42,833 nt of DNA from Rhodothermus sp. (GCA_015487635.1 WFPM01000215.1:1-42833); one strand, 5' to 3'; counted from the first letter of the stretch, positions 24,901 through 36,755 are shown. Numbers and translations: made by a program. The notes: generated by a model not told the origin, from the letters alone.

Positions 24901-26436
24901 ATGCGACGGACGCGAACGCTTTCGATCATTGCTCTGGTGGCCATTGCCTTCCTGGCCGGGGTGTTCTTTACCACGGCCGGGGCCAACCTTCTCGGCCTGA
25001 GCAACCGGGCCACCTCCCCCACGCTGGCCCGCGAAGAAAGCGGCGGTACCCGGATTGAGGGGGCCGACATCAACTCGCTGGAAGAAGCCTTCGTGGCCGT
25101 GGCCGAGCGTGTCAACCCCACGGTGGTGCAGATTCGCTCGGAGAAGGTCATCCGGACCCGGCCATTCCGCTGGAATCCGTTCGAGGGTACGCCCTTCGAG
25201 GAGTTTTTCAACTTCCGCATCCCGGACATACCCGAAGAGTTTCGTTCTCAGGGGTTGGGATCGGGCGTGATCATCCGCGCCGATGGCTACATCGTAACGA
25301 ACAACCACGTGGTGGAAGGCGCCGATGAACTGCAGGTCGTGCTGCACGACGGTACCACCTACGATGCCGAAGTCGTGGGCACCGACCCGCAGAGCGACCT
25401 GGCCGTGCTGAAGATCGAGGCCGAGAACCTGCCCTACATCTCTATGGGCGATGCCGGTTCGCTGCGGGTCGGCCAGTGGGTGCTGGCCTTCGGCTCGCCG
25501 CTGTCGCCCCAGCTCAGCAACACGGTAACGGCCGGCATCATCAGCGCGCTGAACCGCTACTACAGCGAGGGACCGGCCGTGCAGAACTTCATCCAGACCG
25601 ACGCGGCGATCAATCCCGGCAACTCGGGCGGCCCGCTGGTCAACCTGCGCGGCGAGTTGATCGGCATCAACACGGCCATCTACACCCGGACAGGCGGCTA
25701 TCAGGGCATCGGCTTTGCCATCCCGGTGGACATCGTCCAGTACGTGGTGCCCCAGCTCATTGAAACCGGACACGTCGAACGCGCCCGTCTGGGCGTGCAG
25801 TACACGGCCGCCGCCCCTTCGGTGATCAAAGCGCTGAACCTGCCACGGGGTGCCGCCCAGGTCGTCACCGTCGAAGAAGGCTCGGCGGCGGACAAAGCAG
25901 GCATCGAGCCGGGCGATATTATCGTCGCGGTCGACGGCCATGAACTGACAAACCATCTGGAGCTTTCAAAGATCATCAGCACGCACCGACCGGGCGACGA
26001 AGTCAAGCTGACGATCAACCGTGACGGTGAAACCCGTACGATCACCGTGAAGCTGGGAGCCGCACCCACAGAGGGAACAACGGCCTCGCGCCGACACGAG
26101 CGGAGCGGCCGTGGTGAGGAATCGGACCTGATGGAAGAGCTGGGCTTCTCGATCGCCGACATCACACCGGAGCTGGCCCGTCGCTTCAATCTGGAAGACA
26201 CCGACGTAGAAGGCGTGCTGATTACCGACGTCGACCCCAACAGTGAAGCCTACCGCGAGGCAAACCTGCGGCGCGGCCTGATCATTACAGAAGTGGACCG
26301 CAAGCCCGTGCGCAGCGTGGAGGAATTCGAGGAGGTCTACAACGCCATCAAACCCGGTGCTACATTCCTACTCCGGCTCTACGATCCGCAATCAGATGGT
26401 ACGCTGATCACCGCCCTGCAGAAACCCGGCTCCTGA
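24901..26436 (+). CDS. HtrA/Deg-family periplasmic serine protease
   Basis: This is an envelope quality-control protease. The N-terminal hydrophobic segment (about 8-29) is a signal peptide or anchor. The trypsin-like domain (about 60-270) has the triad H136 (TNNHVVEG), D166 (DPQSDLAVL) and S242 (INPGNSGGPL). Two PDZ domains follow (about 285-385 and 405-505). The 511-residue length and two PDZ domains match DegP/DegQ-type members; orthology to a specific Deg protein cannot be set. It is flanked by terminators on both sides. Confidence 0.95.
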   Translation: MRRTRTLSIIALVAIAFLAGVFFTTAGANLLGLSNRATSPTLAREESGGTRIEGADINSLEEAFVAVAERVNPTVVQIRSEKVIRTRPFRWNPFEGTPFEEFFNFRIPDIPEEFRSQGLGSGVIIRADGYIVTNNHVVEGADELQVVLHDGTTYDAEVVGTDPQSDLAVLKIEAENLPYISMGDAGSLRVGQWVLAFGSPLSPQLSNTVTAGIISALNRYYSEGPAVQNFIQTDAAINPGNSGGPLVNLRGELIGINTAIYTRTGGYQGIGFAIPVDIVQYVVPQLIETGHVERARLGVQYTAAAPSVIKALNLPRGAAQVVTVEEGSAADKAGIEPGDIIVAVDGHELTNHLELSKIISTHRPGDEVKLTINRDGETRTITVKLGAAPTEGTTASRRHERSGRGEESDLMEELGFSIADITPELARRFNLEDTDVEGVLITDVDPNSEAYREANLRRGLIITEVDRKPVRSVEEFEEVYNAIKPGATFLLRLYDPQSDGTLITALQKPGS

Positions 26437-26456
26437 TCGATACGCCATCTGCATAA

Positions 26457-26494
26457 CAAAGCGGGGCGCCCACAATGGGCGCCCCGCTTTGTTG
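26457..26494. terminator. Bidirectional terminator between the HtrA-like gene and ssb
   Basis: A perfect 16-bp inverted repeat, CAAAGCGGGGCGCCCA (26457-26472) and TGGGCGCCCCGCTTTG (26476-26491), has a 3-nt loop. The arms end in TTTG on both strands, so it can stop transcription from both convergent genes. Confidence 0.88.
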
Positions 26495-26507
26495 CTCCAT
26501 GCGCCGC

Positions 26508-26993
26508 TCAGAACGGTAGGTCGTCGTCCGGCGTCAGCGTGTAGGCATCCTCGTCAAACGTTTCCGATCCGGATTCCGGAGCAAACGTCTGGCGCGAGGC
26601 AGCCGCCTGCTGCTGCGTCGAATCCGTAGCGGCCATTTCTGGCTCGGGTGCGGCGCCGCTCCGCGGATCCAGCATCACCATCTCCCGGATCTTGATCTCC
26701 GTGGTATACCGGGTATTGCCCTCTCGATCCTCCCACGAGCGCGTCTGGAGCGAGCCTTCGACATACACCTTGGAGCCTTTCCGAAGGTACTGATTGCAGA
26801 TCTCGGCCAACCGTCCCCAGGCCACCAGGTTGTGCCACTCTGTGCGTTCCACCAGGTTGCCCTCGGCATCCCGATAGACCTCGTTGGTGGCCAGCCGCAT
26901 GTTGCAGACGGCCGTGCCGCCGGGCGTGTAACGAAGTTCCGGATCCTGCCCCAGGTTGCCGACGAGAATCACTTTGTTGATGCTACGGGCCAT
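26508..26993 (-). CDS. ssb: Single-stranded DNA-binding protein
   Basis: SSB coats single-stranded DNA in replication, recombination and repair. The 161-residue protein has the OB fold at about 1-110 ([20 protein letters not shown]) and ends in the acidic partner-binding tip DDDLPF. The ORF track runs 71 codons further upstream, but the ATG at 26993 has a strong AGGAGG five bases before it and matches SSB starts. It is divergent from mazG. Confidence 0.97.
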   Translation of the reverse strand: MARSINKVILVGNLGQDPELRYTPGGTAVCNMRLATNEVYRDAEGNLVERTEWHNLVAWGRLAEICNQYLRKGSKVYVEGSLQTRSWEDREGNTRYTTEIKIREMVMLDPRSGAAPEPEMAATDSTQQQAAASRQTFAPESGSETFDEDAYTLTPDDDLPF

Positions 26994-27273
26994 GATGCAC
27001 CTCCTGGTTTTTGGTTGGTGATTTACACGAGTCCTGGCGGCTGGCACACGAGTCCACCGGCCTATGGCCGGCCCTCCCTGCAGTGCGCACACGAGCCCGC
27101 CAGGAGATGCTGTAAGAAAACTAACGACTGGCGGTGACAACTGTATGTCACACCTTTTGATCCAGGACGAAAAAATTTTTTGCTCCCCTGTCAGACGCGC
27201 CGCCAAAACAAATCGGGCCGCACAGGGTTATGGTGCCGTCGGTTGCATGCGCAGCGCTCAACCCGAAAACACC
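26994..27273. promoter_or_regulatory. ssb-mazG divergent intergenic region with repeats
   Basis: This 280-nt gap should hold promoters for both genes. It contains three direct repeats of ACACGAG(T/C)CC (27025-27034, 27046-27055, 27089-27098), a CCGGCC-TAT-GGCCGG palindrome (27058-27072), a dyad GTGACA-N6-TGTCAC (27134-27151), and an A6T6 tract (27170-27181). No promoter match is strong; TAGTTTTC on the minus strand near 27118-27125 is one base from TAnnTTTG. Confidence 0.5.
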
Positions 27274-28125
27274 ATGGCGGACGCGAAGAAAAAGCCCTAC
27301 GACCCGTCGTTTCGCGAGCCGGAAGACCGGTTGGAAGCCTACGCCGACTTTGTGGCGATCGTACGCCAGCTCCGCCGCGACTGTCCCTGGGATCGGAAGC
27401 AAACGCACGAGTCAGTCAAGCACCTGCTCATCGAGGAAGCCTACGAGGTTGTTTCGGCCATCGAAGGAAAAGACTGGGATGAGCTCAAGCGCGAGCTGGG
27501 CGATCTGCTGTTGCACGTCGTCTTTCACAGCGTCATGGCCGAGCAGGCCGGACGTTTCACGCTGAAGGACGTGATCGAAACCGAAACCGAAAAGCTCATC
27601 CGGCGCCATCCGCACGTCTTCGGCGACGTTCAGGTAGGCAGCGTGCAGGAGGTGCTGAGCAACTGGGAGCAGATCAAGCTCAGAGAAAAGGCTGCCGCCC
27701 GCAAGGAGCAGGTTTCGGCACTCGAAGGCGTGCCGCGTCATCTGCCCGCCCTGCTCCGGGCTTACCGGATTCAGGAAAAAGCGGCCGGCGTGGGCTTCGA
27801 CTTTCCGGAACGGGAACAGGCCTGGCAGAAAGTGGAAGAGGAACTGCAGGAGTTCCACCAACTGGCACAGACCGGAGCCGCCCTGGAAAAACTGGAAGAT
27901 GAACTGGGCGATGTGCTGTTTGCGCTCGTGAACTATGCGCGGCTGCTGGGACTTAATCCGGAAAACGCCCTGCAACGCACCAACAACAAGTTCATTCGCC
28001 GCTTCCGGCACATCGAAGCGCGACTGGCCGAGCAGGGCCGTACCCCGGCCGAAGCCGATCTGGACGAAATGGATCGCTACTGGGAGGAGGCCAAATCGCT
28101 GGACCAACGCGACGCCGAATCCTGA
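27274..28125 (+). CDS. mazG: Nucleoside triphosphate pyrophosphohydrolase MazG
   Basis: MazG hydrolyses NTPs to NMPs plus pyrophosphate as a house-cleaning enzyme. The 283-residue protein has two MazG domains. The first has LLIEEAYEVVSAIEGKDWDE and ELGDLLLHVVFH; the second has VEEELQEFHQL and LEDELGDVLFALVNYARLLG, each with the EExxE plus ExxD metal-binding pattern. ATG 27274 is preferred to the ORF-track start at 27064, which would add 70 low-quality residues. Met at 27247 is also possible. Confidence 0.94.
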   Translation: MADAKKKPYDPSFREPEDRLEAYADFVAIVRQLRRDCPWDRKQTHESVKHLLIEEAYEVVSAIEGKDWDELKRELGDLLLHVVFHSVMAEQAGRFTLKDVIETETEKLIRRHPHVFGDVQVGSVQEVLSNWEQIKLREKAAARKEQVSALEGVPRHLPALLRAYRIQEKAAGVGFDFPEREQAWQKVEEELQEFHQLAQTGAALEKLEDELGDVLFALVNYARLLGLNPENALQRTNNKFIRRFRHIEARLAEQGRTPAEADLDEMDRYWEEAKSLDQRDAES

Positions 28126-28167
28126 ATGCGGAGCGGCTCCTGGCTGGATTCTACCGGCAAGGTGTGT

Positions 28168-28175
28168 TATCTTTG
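28168..28175 (+). promoter_or_regulatory. Bacteroidota-type -7 promoter element for the S8 protease gene
   Basis: TATCTTTG is a full match to TAnnTTTG and its last base lies 36 nt before the preferred ATG (28212). No good TTG is found at the -33 position. Because this box lies inside the ORF-track N-terminal extension, it also argues for the downstream start. Confidence 0.5.
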
Positions 28176-28211
28176 GACTATGCACATCCTCCGAAGCGCG
28201 GAAGAAAAGCC

Positions 28212-31200
28212 ATGCGTTTTGTGCTACCGTTGAATTATATCTACGTGGCCTTTCTATTCACATGTATGCCGGTCCTGTTGGTCCGGGCCGACCGCACGCC
28301 GAAGGCGTCTGTACAGCCCGGCGTTGTGGTCGTCAAGTTTGAAACCCCGGTAACGATGCAGGCCGGCAAGACCGGACGTCCGCTGCTGGACCGCACGCTG
28401 GCCCGCTTCGAGTCCATTGCGCTGGAGCCGGCTTTTCCGTTTCTGGACCAGGCAGCCCGGAAGCGCCCGCACCCCGCACTGGAACGCCTGCGTACCATCT
28501 ACCTGTTACACTACCGCCGCCCGGTCTCGCCCTGGCGCGTGGCGGCCGCATTGAACCGCCTGCCCGGCGTTGTGTATGCCGAGCCGCTTCTGGTCCGGCA
28601 GATCGTGGACGTTCCCAACGACTCGCTCTACCCGCTGATGACGCATCTGCCCCACATCCAGGCGCCGGAGGCCTGGGACGTGGTCAAGGGCGAACAGGGC
28701 GAGGTGGTCATCGCCATCGTGGACGGCGGCACCGACTGGCGCCACCCTGACCTGATCGATAACGTGTGGACCAATCCGGGCGAAATCCCGGACAACGGCG
28801 TGGACGACGACGGCAACGGTTTTGTCGACGACGTGCACGGCTGGAATTTCGCCAACGATACGCCCGATCCCACCGGTCTGCCCTCCACGCCTACCAACGC
28901 AGCCCACGGCACGCAGGTGGCCGGCGTAGCCGCCGCGGTTACCAACAACAACCGGGGGGTAGCCGGCAGCAGTTGGAATGCCCGCTTCATGCCGATCAAT
29001 GCAAGCTGCCCCGATACGGATCGCAGTATCTGCTACGGCTATCTGGGGATCGTCTACGCAGCGCTGAACGGCGCGCAGGTGATCAATGCCAGCTGGGGCG
29101 GCCCCGGCCTTTCGAATCTGGAGGCCGAAGTCGTTGAATTTGCTACCGACCTGGGCAGCCTTATTGTGGCTGCAGCTGGCAACGACAGTGGTGACAACGA
29201 CCGCGTGCCGTTCGGTCCGGCCAGCCACCCCCGCGTGCTTTCGGTCGGCGCCACCAACAAAGACAACGACGGCAAAGCCAGCTTTTCAAACTACGGACGC
29301 AGCGTGAACGTCTTTGCGCCGGGCGTCACCCTGAACAGCACGCTGCCCGGTGGACGCTACACAGCCTCGGCCAGCGGCACCTCATTTGCCAGCCCGCTGA
29401 CGGCCGGCATTGCCGCGCTGGTGCGCACGCGTTTTCCCGAGTACACGCCCGATCAGGCGCGCGAACAGATCCGTCTGACGGCCGACCCGATCGACGCCGT
29501 CAATCCAGGCTTTGCCGGACGCCTGGGCCGCGGCCGCATCAACGCCTTTCGTGCCGTCACGGAAACGGGCTTTTCGGCCATCCGCCTGGTCGACCTCGAC
29601 GTGACCGACAGCGACGCCGACGGCTACCTCGAAAGCGGCGAGACCGTCCAGCTCACCGCCCGTTTCACGAATCATCTGGCCCCGGCCACCAATGTGCAGA
29701 TTCAGCTGCTGAAAGAGGCGCCGTTCCTCACGCTGACGCAGGACAACGCCTTCTTTGCGCAGATCGGCTCAGGAGATACGGTCGTCGCCACCTTTTCTTT
29801 CACCATTGCCCCGGATGCCCCGCAGAACCGCACGGTCATCTTTGAGACCGACATCCAGGCCGATGCCGGCTATGTCGATCGGGACCTGTTTCGCTTGGTC
29901 ATCAATCCGGAGCAGGTGGCCTTGCTGGCCACCGGACGGATCCAGACGGCCATCACCACCACGGGCAACCTCGGCTGGACGGGCTTTGCCGGTGAGTCGA
30001 GCGGCGTAGGCTTCACGCTGGACGGTCACAACCTGCTTTTCGAGGGAGGCCTGCTGGCCGGCATCTCGCCCCGGTTTGTCTCCGACGCTGTCCGGGGCGA
30101 AGACGGCGCCACCCAGCACCGCGACTTCCAGCCAGCCGAAGGCAGCAGCCTGGAAGTCATCGCACCCGGGCGTTTCACGGCCCAGCAGGGGACCATCGAG
30201 CTGACCGACCGGGCAGCGCCCTTCCCGCTGCACATCAACGTCCTGCAGGAAACCTATGCCGACACGGTCCCAGGGCGCCGGCTCTTTGTGATCGTCCACT
30301 ACACCCTCGAAAACACCCGCACGACTCCGCTGTCGCCGCTGTATGCCGGCATCTTTCTGGACTGGGACCTGAATCCGGACGCCCGGGATTTTGCCCGTTA
30401 TGACGCCGCGCGTCGTCTGGGCATCGTGCAGGATAAAAGCGCCAACCCCGACACGCTGGCGGCCATTCGCCTGCTGACCCCGGCTCCCTTCTCCTACCGG
30501 GCGATCGACAATCCGACGGAACTCTACGACGGCTTCACGCAGAGCGAGAAATGGAATGCGCTCTCGGGGGGGCTCCAGCAGACGCAATTGAATAACACCG
30601 ACGTGTCGCAACTCATGGCGGCAGGTCCCTTCCGACTTGACCCGGGCTGCCGCATCCCGATCGCTTTTGCCATTCTCGCGGCCGACGGCGCTGGCACGCT
30701 TGTGCAGGCCGCCGACGAAGCGCAGCGGTTCTGGGACGAGGTCATCCGACCTTCCATCCCCAACGAGCCGCCTGCCTTCGTATCCGTACCCGACACGCTG
30801 GTCGCCCGTGAAGGCGAAGCGCTCGACGGGCAGTTTACGGCCACCGATCCGGACGCCTGCGCCGCGCTTAGCTTTCAGGTGCTGGAAGGGCCCGACGGTT
30901 TTTCGGTGGACCAGACGACCGGCCAGATTCAGTTTGTCCCCGGTTTTGATCAGGCCGGCACCTATACGGTGCGCCTGCTGGTAACGGACGGTCTGGCCAC
31001 CGACACGGCGCAGACCGTGCTCATCGTGCAGGATACCAACAATCCGCCGACCTTTACGGCCGTGTTCACCGACACGGTGCTCGTGGTGGGCCGAACGTTC
31101 CGCTACCGGTTCCGGGCCGAAGACCCGGAAGGTGATCCGTTGACCTACACGCTGGTCGAAGCGCCACCCGGCGCGTCCATTGATCCACAGAGCGGCCTGT

Positions 31201-31570
31201 TCACCTTCACCCCGCAGGAAGTCGGCCAGTACATGGTAGTCGTGGCCGTCAGCGACGGTACGTTCACGATCGAAACGCCGCGCATTCACCTGGAGGTGAT
31301 TCCAGCCCGGGCCGGCGTGCAGGTCTACATACCTTCCGGCAGTGGCAACGTCATTCAGATCGTATACGACGTTCCCGAGCCCGAACCCGTACGGCTGACG
31401 ATCTACGACCTGCTGGGGCGGCGGGTGCGGCGGCTGGTAGACGGCACCCCCGGCACGGGCCGCCATACCGTCACCTGGGACGGCCGCAGCGACGCAGGCA
31501 TCGAGGTAGCCTCGGGCCTGTACTTCGTCCGCCTGGAGATCGGCGGCAAGGTAGAAACGCGCCCGCTCGT

Positions 31571-31583
<13 letters not shown>
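28212..31583 (+). CDS. Secreted subtilisin-like (S8) protease with T9SS-like C-terminal domain
   Basis: From ATG 28212 the protein is 1123 residues. It has a signal peptide (about 1-27), an N-terminal region resembling an inhibitor propeptide (about 35-130), and a peptidase S8 domain (about 150-460) with D171 (IAIVDGGTDWRHPD), H232 (NAAHGTQVAG) and S391 (SGTSFASPLTAG), plus the oxyanion Asn in AAGND. A long beta-rich middle follows, then two cadherin/Ig-like repeats beginning NEPPAFVSVPD and NNPPTFTAVFTD. The last 85 residues (LTIYDLLGRRVRRL, GLYFVRLEIGG) resemble T9SS type-A sorting or FlgD-Ig domains. It probably degrades protein outside the cell. Its 3' end overlaps cimA by 13 nt, tail to tail. 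Confidence 0.92.
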
Positions 31584-33178
<1,595 letters not shown>

Positions 33179-33183
33179 GGTTA

Positions 33184-33753
33184 TCAGGCGTTTGTGGGGA
33201 TCAGGCCGGCCTTACGGGCATACTCGAACAGGTTACCTGCCCGCAGGATCTCGGCCACCTCGCCCAGTGGATGGAGCAGAAATTCTTCGCCGGTGGTCAG
33301 ATTCGTCAGCTTGGCCAGGCGCGTGTCGATCTCCAGTTCGTCGCCCGTGCGGATTCTGTCGATCAGACGCACCGGCGTTTCGAACGGCACGAGAAAGCCG
33401 CCATCGATGGCGTTGCGGTAAAAGATGCGCGCATAGCTTTCGGCGACGACGGCCTCGCAGCCGGCTTCCTGCAACGCGAATGGTGCGTGTTCGCGCGAGG
33501 AGCCGCACCCGAAGTTCTTGCCGGCCACCACGATCTTGAAGCGGCTTTTATAGGCGTCCGGCTCGGTAAACGGAATGTTGCCAAACGGAAGGCCCTGGCC
33601 TTCGGCCGGCACGCCACTGAGCGCATAGCGACCGTAGAGCCGCCGCTCCTCGGGACGCGTCAGGCTGTAGACCAGGTGTTGCGCCGGAATGATCTGGTCG
33701 GTGTCGATCGAATCACCTACGACGTAGGCCAGCCCACGGATAATGTCTTTCAT
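33184..33753 (-). CDS. leuD: 3-isopropylmalate dehydratase small subunit
   Basis: LeuD joins LeuC to isomerise isopropylmalate, and probably citramalate in this operon. The 189-residue length is normal for the bacterial/archaeal short type. The substrate-recognition swivel domain shows GDSIDTDQIIPAQHL (13-27) and FGCGSSREHAP. It lies 66 nt after leuC, separated by a strong hairpin, and 5 nt before cimA. Confidence 0.95.
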   Translation of the reverse strand: MKDIIRGLAYVVGDSIDTDQIIPAQHLVYSLTRPEERRLYGRYALSGVPAEGQGLPFGNIPFTEPDAYKSRFKIVVAGKNFGCGSSREHAPFALQEAGCEAVVAESYARIFYRNAIDGGFLVPFETPVRLIDRIRTGDELEIDTRLAKLTNLTTGEEFLLHPLGEVAEILRAGNLFEYARKAGLIPTNA

Positions 33754-33773
33754 AGCCGTATCGGGTTGTGAGG

Positions 33774-33815
33774 CGGGGTGGAGCAGTCCGGAGACTACTC
33801 CACCCCGTATTTTTC
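33774..33815 (+). terminator. Intrinsic-terminator-shaped hairpin facing against the leu operon
   Basis: CGGGGTGGAG (33774-33783) pairs with CTCCACCCCG (33798-33807). After one mismatch, four more pairs close on a CGGA loop. On the plus strand it is followed by TATTTTTC, a classic terminator. The leu operon is on the minus strand, where the hairpin is preceded by an A-run and followed by no T-run. So it should stop antisense RNA, and may act in the leuC-leuD mRNA as a stability element. Confidence 0.7.
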
Positions 33816-33819
33816 AGGG

Positions 33820-35118
33820 TTACACCAACACTTCGCGCGGGTCGGTGATGACGCCCGTCAGGGCCGAAGCGGCCACCGTTAGCGGCGAAGCCAGGTAGAT
33901 CGCAGCCTGTTTGGAGCCCATGCGGCCCGGGAAGTTGCGGTTGGTGGTCGAGATGACCACCTCGGTGCCGTGCGTGCGGCCGAACGTGTCGGGCGGTCCG
34001 CCCAGGCAGGCCCCGCAGCTGGCATGCCCGATCTTGCAGCCCGCATTTACGAAGATGTCGTAGAGCGAGACGCCGTCGATCTGGTAGTGGTGCAGTTGCT
34101 GTGCCACGTAGGTAGAAGCCGGCACCACATAGGTATCGATCCGCACCTCCTGTCCCTTCAGAATGCGGGCGGCTGCGATGAAGTCTTCCAGTTTGCCGCC
34201 CGTGCAGCTTCCGATGTAGGCGCGGTCGAGCTTCGTGCCGGCCACTTCGGTGACGGTCGCCCGGTTGTCGGGCCGGTGCGGTCGGGCCACGACGGGCTCC
34301 AGCCCGGAGACGTCGTAGACGTACTCCGAGTGGTAGCGCGCATCGGGATCGCTGTGATAGACCTCGAAGGGCGCATCGGTCCGCTCCCGCACGTAGGCAA
34401 TCGTCTTCTCGTCGGGCGCGATGATGCCACTTTTACCGCCCGCTTCGATCGCCATGTTCGTGAGCGTCATGCGCTCTTCGATCGAGAGGTCGTAGACGGC
34501 CTCCCCCTCGAACTCCATGGCGCGATAGGTTGCCCCGTCGATCCCGATGTCGCCGATGATGGTCAGGATGAGGTCCTTGGCCATCAGGTAGGGCGGCAGG
34601 CTACCCTCGAAGATGAAGCGCATGGTTTCGGGCACCTTGACCCAGATTTTGCCGGTGCCCATGATGAAGGCCGCGTCCGTGTTGCCCACCCCCGTCGAGA
34701 AAAGGCCGAAGGCGCCCGACGTGCAGGTGTGGCTGTCGGTGCCGATCAGCACGATGCCGGGGCGGTTGAAGCCCTCTTCGGCCAGGGCCACATGGCAGAC
34801 GCCCTTGTAGCGGGACGTCCCCACGTCGTAGTAATAAGGCAGGTCCTGCTCGCGGGCGAACTCACGCAGAATCTCGATATTGCGCCGCGCGTGTGGATCG
34901 GCCGTAAAGATATAGTGGTCCGGCAGGATCACGACTTTCTCGCGGTCCCACACGCGGGCATTTGGTCCGAACTCGCGCTTGAAGATCTCGATCGTTGGCG
35001 GCCCACACACGTCGTGCGTCATCAGGATGTCCACGTCGATCCAGATGTTCTCGCCGGGAGTGACCCGGTCGCGCCCGGCATGGCGGGCCAGGATCTTTTC
35101 GGTGATGGTCATGCCCAT
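33820..35118 (-). CDS. leuC: 3-isopropylmalate dehydratase large subunit
   Basis: LeuC is the iron-sulfur subunit of isopropylmalate isomerase. The 432-residue length fits the short (archaeal/thermophile-type) LeuC rather than the longer enterobacterial form. The three [4Fe-4S] cysteines are C305 (GSCTGGK), C368 and C371 (HASCGACLGG). The active-site motif GTDSHTCTSGAFG (126-138) is present. The first ATG (35118) has AGGA seven bases upstream; Met3 is the alternative. It follows leuA after 23 nt. Confidence 0.95.
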   Translation of the reverse strand: MGMTITEKILARHAGRDRVTPGENIWIDVDILMTHDVCGPPTIEIFKREFGPNARVWDREKVVILPDHYIFTADPHARRNIEILREFAREQDLPYYYDVGTSRYKGVCHVALAEEGFNRPGIVLIGTDSHTCTSGAFGLFSTGVGNTDAAFIMGTGKIWVKVPETMRFIFEGSLPPYLMAKDLILTIIGDIGIDGATYRAMEFEGEAVYDLSIEERMTLTNMAIEAGGKSGIIAPDEKTIAYVRERTDAPFEVYHSDPDARYHSEYVYDVSGLEPVVARPHRPDNRATVTEVAGTKLDRAYIGSCTGGKLEDFIAAARILKGQEVRIDTYVVPASTYVAQQLHHYQIDGVSLYDIFVNAGCKIGHASCGACLGGPPDTFGRTHGTEVVISTTNRNFPGRMGSKQAAIYLASPLTVAASALTGVITDPREVLV

Positions 35119-35141
35119 AGGCGTTCCTGGGGGTTTATGGT

Positions 35142-36755
35142 TCAGGCGGCCGCACCACCAAAGGATTGCATGATGCCCGCACGGACGAACGAGACGCTTT
35201 CCCAGTCGGCCCGGAACTGCTCGAGCTGGTTGATGGCCTCCAGGTAAGCATCGGCCGAAGCACGCAGCACATCGGTATGCCGCGCCACGCCCCGAAAACG
35301 CCGGCCGTTAAAATCAATCACAACAGTCACTTCACCCACGGCGTCGGCCCCTTCGGTGACCGAACGCAGTTCGTAGCTGACCAGCTCGTGCGTGGCGCCC
35401 ACGGCCCGGTCGATCGCTTTGTAGACGGCATTCACCGGACCGTCGCCGGTGGCCCGCTCGATGCGGAGCGTGCTGGTCGCCCGGTTGAGAATCTGCACTT
35501 CGGCCTCCGGCGTCCGATGCGTCCCGGTAGCCACATGCATTTCCAGGAGTTGAAAGAGGGCCTCCGGGTTTTCATCCGGCTGCTCCGCGACCAGTCGACG
35601 CAGATCTTCGTCGTAGATCTCTTTTTTCAGGTCGGCCAGCGCCAGGAAACGCCGGTAGATTTCCTCTTTGCGGGCTTCCGGGATTGTGATGCCCAGTCTG
35701 GCCAACCGGTTGAACAGTCCGTGCCGCCCCGAATGGCGTCCGAGCCGGATCTGTTCGGGCTGCTGGCCCACGTCTTCGGCACGCATGATTTCGTAGGTGT
35801 CGCGTCGCCGCAACACGCCGTGCTGGTGAATCCCGGCCTCATGGCTGAAGGCGTTGCGGCCGACGATGGCCTTGTTGGGCGGCACCGGAAAGCCAGTGGC
35901 CATTGAGACCATGCGGCTGGTTTCCGTCAGGTATTGCGTGACGATGTGCACCTGCAGGCGGCCGAACCGCTCGCCGCGCACTTTGAGCGCCATGACGATC
36001 TCTTCGAGCGCGGCGTTGCCGGCCCGCTCGCCGATCCCGTTGATCGTGCACTCGATCTGACGCACGCCGGCCTGCACGGCCGCCAGCGAGTTGGCCACGG
36101 CCATTCCCAGATCATCGTGGCAGTGTGCTGAAAAGATCACGTGCGGGGGAGGCTGCACCCGACGGATCACTTCCCGGAACATGGCCGCGTACTCGTCGGG
36201 CACGCAGTAGCCGGTCGTGTCGGGCAGGTTGATCGTGGTGGCACCGGCTTCGATGGCCACCTGCACGACCTCGGCCAGATAGCCCACATCGGTGCGGCCG
36301 GCATCCTCGGCGCTGAACTCCACATCGTCGGTGAAGGTGCGGGCCAGCCGGACGGCCTCCTCGGCCAGCCGCAGAATCGTCCGCCGCTTTTCCTGCAGCG
36401 TGCGCCCGTAGCGGGCATCGCCGAACTTGGCGTCGATATGAATGTCGCTGGTGGCAATGAACGTGTGGATGCGCGTGCGCCTGCCGGGCTTGAGCGCCTC
36501 GGCGGCCGCTCGGATGTCCTCTTCGCGCGCCCGCGCCAGCGCGCAGATGACGGGACCTTCCACCTCGGAAGCGATGCGCTGAACGGCCTCGAACTGAGCC
36601 GGCGAAGAAACCGGAAAACCGGCCTCGAGCACATCGACGTTGAGCCGGGCCAGTTGATGCGCAATGCGCAGTTTTTCGTCGATCGTCATGGAAGCGCCCG
36701 GCGCCTGCTCGCCGTCGCGCAGCGTGGTGTCGAAAATGATGATGCGGTCGCTCAT
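35142..36755 (-). CDS. leuA: 2-isopropylmalate synthase
   Basis: LeuA is the first committed enzyme of leucine synthesis (2-oxoisovalerate plus acetyl-CoA). From ATG 36755 it is 537 residues. The ORF track adds 25 unsupported residues; CCAGGAGCC just before ATG 36755 decides the start. The HMGL-like barrel has [16 protein letters not shown] (8-23), [13 protein letters not shown] and [14 protein letters not shown]. The C-terminal regulatory dimer domain (about 390-520) should bind leucine for feedback control. Confidence 0.96.
   Translation of the reverse strand: MSDRIIIFDTTLRDGEQAPGASMTIDEKLRIAHQLARLNVDVLEAGFPVSSPAQFEAVQRIASEVEGPVICALARAREEDIRAAAEALKPGRRTRIHTFIATSDIHIDAKFGDARYGRTLQEKRRTILRLAEEAVRLARTFTDDVEFSAEDAGRTDVGYLAEVVQVAIEAGATTINLPDTTGYCVPDEYAAMFREVIRRVQPPPHVIFSAHCHDDLGMAVANSLAAVQAGVRQIECTINGIGERAGNAALEEIVMALKVRGERFGRLQVHIVTQYLTETSRMVSMATGFPVPPNKAIVGRNAFSHEAGIHQHGVLRRRDTYEIMRAEDVGQQPEQIRLGRHSGRHGLFNRLARLGITIPEARKEEIYRRFLALADLKKEIYDEDLRRLVAEQPDENPEALFQLLEMHVATGTHRTPEAEVQILNRATSTLRIERATGDGPVNAVYKAIDRAVGATHELVSYELRSVTEGADAVGEVTVVIDFNGRRFRGVARHTDVLRASADAYLEAINQLEQFRADWESVSFVRAGIMQSFGGAAA

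Noticed and set aside
27025-27098. CRISPR array
   Set aside because: Only three 10-bp repeats with unequal spacers and no cas genes nearby.
27134-27151. CRP/FNR binding site
   Set aside because: The arm spacing differs from the TGTGA-N6-TCACA and TTGAT-N4-ATCAA patterns.
29769-31466. 565-codon minus-strand ORF over the S8 protease
   Set aside because: Antisense shadow; the plus strand has signal peptide, catalytic triad and sorting-like domain.
33970-35247. 425-codon plus-strand ORF over leuC
   Set aside because: Antisense shadow of LeuC, whose iron-sulfur motifs are intact.
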